From Lobulomyces angularis (Eukaryota; Chytridiomycota; Chytridiomycetes; Lobulomycetales; Lobulomycetaceae), in the NCBI GenBank assembly GCA_027604685.1, contig JADHYX010000546.1:1-12183 (forward strand): a stretch of DNA of 12,183 nucleotides. The letters run 5' to 3'. This document shows positions 7,518-12,183 of the stretch, piece by piece. A model generated the notes under the pieces. It was not told where the DNA came from. It saw only the letters and a program-made list of their open reading frames with translations, and ran no database searches. The stretch's first letter is position 1, and the number at the start of each line of letters is the position of its first letter. The translations under genes and the position numbers were made by a program.

Positions 7518-10500
7518 ATGGGAAAAGCTGCGAAAATAACTTCCGCGTCGGACTATCCTAAAGTCTCATACTTGGTACCTATCTGCTTTCTCAATTCACC
7601 TTAATTTATAAAATTATTTAGCAATTATACCGTTATGCTACTTTCTTTGACATATGTGCTATGCTATTTGGTTTGATATGGTAAATTTTGTTTTTGTCGA
7701 TATTACTTATTCAGATTTATTTAGTGCTGCCTTTGCCGGAGCTGCCCTTCCATTAACGACAATTATTTTTGGTGATTTAATTGATACTTTCGGAAGATGG
7801 GGACTTCACATTCCCGGAGTTCCTGATTTAACTCCTACCCAACTTACTGATAAGGTACTATTTTAAAAAAAAAGCGTAATTCAAACGTTATGTTTTAAAA
7901 ATAAAAAAGGTTAATGGTACTATTGTTTATTTTGTATATTTGGGCGTTGGTACTTTTATAACCACTTATTTGTACATGGCTGCTTTTGTTGCTTCAAGTG
8001 AAAAAATTACAAATAGGATAAGAAATGAATACTTGAAAGGTGTACTGCGACAAGATATTGCCTGGTTTGACAAGGAAGGTGCCGGTGAAGTAGCTACTAG
8101 AATTTCTTCCGATACATTATTAATTCAAGATGCTATTGGTGAGAAAGTACCCATATGCATATCTCAGATATGCACTACCATATCAGGTTTAATTCATACT
8201 TTTTTTAGTATAATCTTAACAATTACTCTTAAGCATTTGTAATCGGTTTCATTAAATCTTGGAAATTAACTCTTGTATTGATGAGTATGTTTCCTTTGAT
8301 TGCCCTTTCATCTGGTTTGGCAAACGTTTTTGCTTCAAAATTTCAAATCAAAATTTTATCATTATACTCTGTTGCTGGTACAATTGCTGAAGAAACATTT
8401 TCTTGTGTTAGAACTGTTGGTTAGCAATTTTCTATTCTTAATTTTTTCATATTAGTGTTTAATTTTTTTCTGTTTACATAGTTGCATTTAATGGCCAATT
8501 AAAAATGAGTAAAAGGTATGCTGCAGAATTGTCCGGTGCTAGGAAGATGGGAATAAAAAAAGCTACCGTTATGGGATTAGCAACTGGATTTATGTTTTTT
8601 ATTATTTATTGTGGTTATTCACTTGCTTTTTGGTTTGGCAAATCATTACTACAAAGTGGAGAGGTAACTGCAGGAAATGTCACCAATGTCTTTTTTGCTG
8701 TCTTGATTGGATCTTTTTCACTTGGTCACATTGCACCTGATTTACAAGCTTTTGCTTTGGGAAAGGGCGCAGCATCAAAAATATACTACAGTATTGCTAG
8801 GCAACCATCGATACGAGATGATTCGAATCTTTTAACTATATCTCCTGACCAACTTAAAGGAAAAATTGAATTAAAGAATGTTAAGGTTTGAAAAAGCGTC
8901 ATATTACCACATATACTAAAAAAAGTTTATTTAGTTTACCTATCCAAGCCGTCCCGATGTCCCTATTTTAAAGAGCGTCAGCATTACAGCAAATGCCGGA
9001 CAATCTGTGGCCTTAGTTGGAGGTAGTGGTTCTGGAAAAAGTACTATTATTCAACTATTAGAAAGATTTTATGATCCATTGGAAGGTTCCATCGAAGTTG
9101 ACGGTGTTCCTATAAGCAACCTTCAACTTCACTGGCTTAGAAGACAGATAGGTTTAGTTTCACAGGAACCAACTTTGTTTGAAGGCAGTGTTTTTGATAA
9201 TGTTTGCCATGGTTTAATTGGATCCAAGTGGGAAACTTCAAGTAGTGAAGAAAAAAAAAATTTAGTTCTATCTGCGTGTGTTAAAGCAAATGCACACGAT
9301 TTTATTAGCAAATTACCTAAAGGTTATGACACTCCAGTTGGTCAAAGGGGATTACTACTTTCTGGTGGACAAAAACAGCGTATCGCTATTGCTCGAGCTA
9401 TTGTAAAAGACCCAAAAATTTTACTTCTTGATGAAGCGACTTCCGCTCTGGACACAAACAGTGAAAGGATCGTGCAAGACGCTTTGGATAAAGCATCTAA
9501 AGGTCGTACCACCATAACTATAGCGCATAGATTAAGCACAATTCGCCATTGTGATTTGATTGTGGTAATGTCCCAAGGCGAAATTGTTGAGCAAGGTTAA
9601 AAAAATTTTCTTTTTTTTTTTTGAAGGCTAAATTGAATGTTTTTTTTGCAGGTACGCATGAAGATTTGTTAAAATTGGAAAATGGATTTTACAAGGCTTT
9701 AGTTGCAGCTCAGAAATTAAACAACGAATCTAATAACCCAGAAAAAGTTCATACTGATGAAAAGGTTGAAGATATTCCCGAAGTTAAGGCAGATTTAGAA
9801 CAAAAAAAAAGAGAATCTTTGAAAATATCAAAAGATGATCTTGAAACTGCAGTTTTAAAAAAGCTTGGAGGGTGGAGAATATTTAGAGGAATTTTAACCT
9901 TAAACATTCCAGATTTGAAATTTTTAATACCTGGATTTATTGCTGCAATAGTGGCTGGAATGGTGTATCCTTTTTTTGCTATAGTGTTCGGTACAATTAT
10001 TGGGTAAATTCATAATTTTTCTTAATAAATTAATCGAGCTTTAATTTTAGTGTTTTTACAAAAAAAGGAGAGCAGTTGGAAAGTGAAAGCAATTACTGGG
10101 CTGCCATGTTTGTAGTTATAGCAGGTATTTTATATTTTCCAATGTTTCTTTGTTTTAAAAAATTGTTTTAGTTGTTACCCTTATATCCAATTTTGCAATG
10201 AATTCGTTGTTTGGATACGCCTCTGAGTTTTTGACACAGCGAATAAGGAAAGGGGTTTTTGATTCAATTTTAAACCAAGATATTTCATTTTTCGATGAAA
10301 CCACTCATGGAACAGGGTATAATTGGTTAAACAATAAACAATTTGCTAAAGATTTTTCTTTAGTGTTTTGACAGCTAGTCTGTCTTCTGATGCGCAAAAA
10401 ATTCAAGGAATGTCTGGCTTAACTCTTGGGAATATTATAACAGTTTTTACCAATTTGGCAGGTTGTATGATTGTTGCTCTAATTAATGTAAGGCTTGAAA

Positions 10501-11971
10501 TTTAATTGCCTGCAATAACCTGATTGATTTATAGGGATGGCAATTAGCCTTAGTAGCTATTGCTATGTTACCACTACTTGTATTTTCTGGCTATTTTAGA
10601 CTGAAAATAATAAATTACTTTTCAGAAAAGGCTAAGGGATCATATGAGCAGTCTGCTCAGGTTGCTAGTGAGGCTGTTAGCGGGATTAGAACTATTCAAT
10701 CGTTAACCAGGGAACAGCAAGTATCTGGTATATATGAAAACATATTGTTAAAACCATTACAAGGTAAATTTAAAAATAAATACCTAGTTTGTTTATTTCA
10801 TAATAATTATTTTCAAGATGGTGTGAAATCAGCATGGACAAATACTTCTTTATACGCTTTTTCAACAGCAATAAATTTTTTTGTTAACGCTTTAGTGTTT
10901 TGGTATGGTGGAATTTGCATTGCATACAATGGTTACACTGTTTCCACCATGTTCACAGTGTTTATTGCTATCGTTTTCGGTTCCCAGTCTGCTGGTAGAA
11001 TATTTTCCTACGCCCCTGACCTTTCAAAAGCAAGTGAAGCTGGAGCAAATATTTTAACCCTACTAAAGTCAAAGCCTCTTATTGACAGCAGTTCTACACT
11101 AGGTGAAAAAGCGGATTTTAAAAATGGCGAGGTTGAATTTAAAGATGTTTACTTTCAATATCCTACCAGAAAAAGTGTTCGGGTGTTGGAAGGTTTAAAT
11201 CTGAAAGTGACTAAAGGTCAATTTGTTGGTAGGAAATTTTAATAATCAAAAAAAAATAAATTAAAACATTTTTCAGCACTTGTTGGCCCATCTGGATGCG
11301 GTAAAAGTACTACAGTTGGTTTAATAGAGAGATTTTATAATCCAGTAAAAGGAAAAATTTTTGTAGATGGTAAAGATATATCCTTAATGAATGTGCAACA
11401 ATACAGAAACAGAATTGGATTAGTTTCACAAGAACCAAACTTATTTGATATGAGCATTAGAGATAATATTGCATTTGGGTTGGACTATACGCCTACTCAA
11501 GAAGAAGTTGAGAGGGCATGTAAGGATAGTAATATTCATGAATTTATCGTTTCCCTTCCGAATGGTTACAATACTAATGTTGGATCAAAAGGAAGTCAGT
11601 TAAGTGGTGGTCAAAAGCAAAGAATTGGTAAAAATTATATTAGATTTTAAATTATTTACAGATTTTTTTTAAAATTTACAACAGCTATTGCTAGAGCTCT
11701 AATTAGAAATCCTACAATACTTTTGCTAGACGAAGCAACATCGGCCCTTGATGCACAGTCTGAAAAGGTTGTGCAACAAGCTTTAGATAATGCTAGTAAA
11801 GGAAGAACAACCATTTCAATTGCTCATAGATTATCAACTATTCAACATGCAGATGTAATTTATGTTTTCAAAGATGGAGTTGTCAGTGAAAGTGGATCTC
11901 ATAGCGAACTTTTAGAAAAGCGTGGACTTTATTATGATTTGGTGCAGCACCAAGATTTGGAAAAACCATAA
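7518..11971 (+). CDS. full-length ABCB/MDR-type ABC transporter (P-glycoprotein-like); 15 exons
   Basis: Membrane efflux pump with layout TMD1-NBD1-linker-TMD2-NBD2, 1248 residues (human ABCB1 1280). Exons: 7518-7574, 7622-7680, 7725-7854, 7910-8186, 8234-8419, 8482-8885, 8935-9595, 9652-10003, 10051-10124, 10172-10316, 10364-10487, 10535-10763, 10818-11228, 11277-11627, 11685-11971. NBD1: Walker [10 protein letters not shown] at 400-408, Q-loop VSQEP, signature LSGGQ at 513-517, Walker B ILLLDE at 533-538, H-loop IAHRLST. NBD2: Walker [10 protein letters not shown] at 1040-1048, LSGGQ at 1145-1149, ILLLDE at 1165-1170, IAHRLST. Both catalytic Glu residues are present, so both ATP sites look competent. 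Six hydrophobic segments are visible in each half; the first begins [11 protein letters not shown] charged, Lys/Glu-rich linker of about 50 residues follows NBD1. The ATG at 7518 is the first in its frame after a stop at 7470-7472. It is closest in architecture to ABCB1/fungal Mdr1; the substrate (drugs, lipids or a peptide, as for Ste6) cannot be read from sequence. Confidence 0.96.
10764..10817 (+). other. 54-nt intron of the ABC transporter without a frame stop
   Basis: The intron begins GTAAAT and ends TTTTCAAG. Its length is a multiple of three and reading through meets no stop, so retention would insert 18 residues between KPLQ and DGVKSAW. Other ABCB proteins have continuous sequence here, so removal is the expected form. 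Confidence 0.75.
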
Positions 11972-12001
11972 AAAGCATATACTAATTGTTCATTTCTATG
12001 A

Positions 12002-12007
12002 AATAAA
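12002..12007 (+). terminator. poly(A) signal of the ABC transporter
   Basis: AATAAA 31 nt after the TAA stop (11969-11971), followed by an A-rich then T-rich stretch. A canonical hexamer at a sensible distance, although such hexamers are frequent in AT-rich DNA. Confidence 0.5.
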
Positions 12008-12104
12008 AAAAAACTCTTATTATTGGATGTATTTCATTTTTGAAATTGATTATTTATATTATACTATTTAACATGTAGTCATTAAATTTAATTAGACATT
12101 TGAC

Positions 12105-12122
12105 CATTATCTTTTTGAACAT
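12105..12122 (-). repeat. 18-nt sequence, right copy of an inverted pair
   Basis: Reverse complement of 49-66. It lies in the 3' flank of the transporter (11972-12183), which otherwise shows no gene; a short open minus-strand frame at the window edge is too small to call. Confidence 0.6.
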
Positions 12123-12183
12123 TAAAAAATAATGATTAAACTAATATGTTTTATTTGAAGTAACTTTATCCAAAAACTATAAA

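Noticed and set aside
9129..9539. Two minus-strand frames (9129-9311, 9342-9539)
   Set aside because: Antisense shadows of the highly conserved NBD1 exon.
7518..11971. A broken transporter pseudogene, since the gene looks split into many short frames
   Set aside because: Every break coincides with a short GT-AG intron, and splicing restores 1248 residues with all ATP-site motifs intact.

Overview
The window is nuclear DNA from a eukaryote. It is AT-rich and carries five spliced protein genes with about 34 very short introns. They run from 39 to 76 nt and almost all begin GTA or GTT and end TAG, CAG or AAG. I rebuilt each gene by joining exons so that the reading frame and the conserved family motifs are continuous; all five models have a total length divisible by three. 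The gene set (a Gal11-type Mediator tail subunit, glucosamine-6-phosphate acetyltransferase, a full-length MDR-type ABC transporter, a LIM protein) and the compact, intron-dense, AT-rich layout fit an early-diverging fungus or close relative. A Rozella/Cryptomycota-like genome is a guess; the sequence alone does not fix the taxon.

Layout. 123-3067 (+): Mediator subunit 15 (Gal11/MED15-like), nine exons, Gln-rich with a KIX domain. 3191-4234 (-): a single-LIM protein with a C-terminal leucine-heptad coiled coil, five exons, convergent with MED15. 4235-4596: shared divergent promoter with a 23-nt T run. 4597-5461 (+): GNA1, glucosamine-6-phosphate N-acetyltransferase, six exons including one of only 6 nt. 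5742-6416 (-): mitochondrial ribosomal protein uL13m, four exons, convergent with GNA1. 6417-7517: 1.1 kb intergenic region, by far the longest here, with a cluster of possible regulator sites next to the transporter. 7518-11971 (+): complete 1248-residue ABCB/MDR-type transporter, fifteen exons, both nucleotide-binding domains intact. 11972-12183: 3' flank with a poly(A) signal.

The genes are not an operon or a pathway. They are neighbours serving transcription, cytoskeleton (inferred), UDP-GlcNAc/chitin precursor synthesis, mitochondrial translation and membrane efflux. I see no RNA genes, mobile elements, CRISPR or prophage. No new multi-gene system is evident. The most unusual material is at the RNA-processing level: a 6-nt microexon in GNA1, a 21-nt exon inside the LIM domain, introns of uniform length, a stop-free in-frame intron in the transporter, and splice-site pairs that each have two in-frame solutions.
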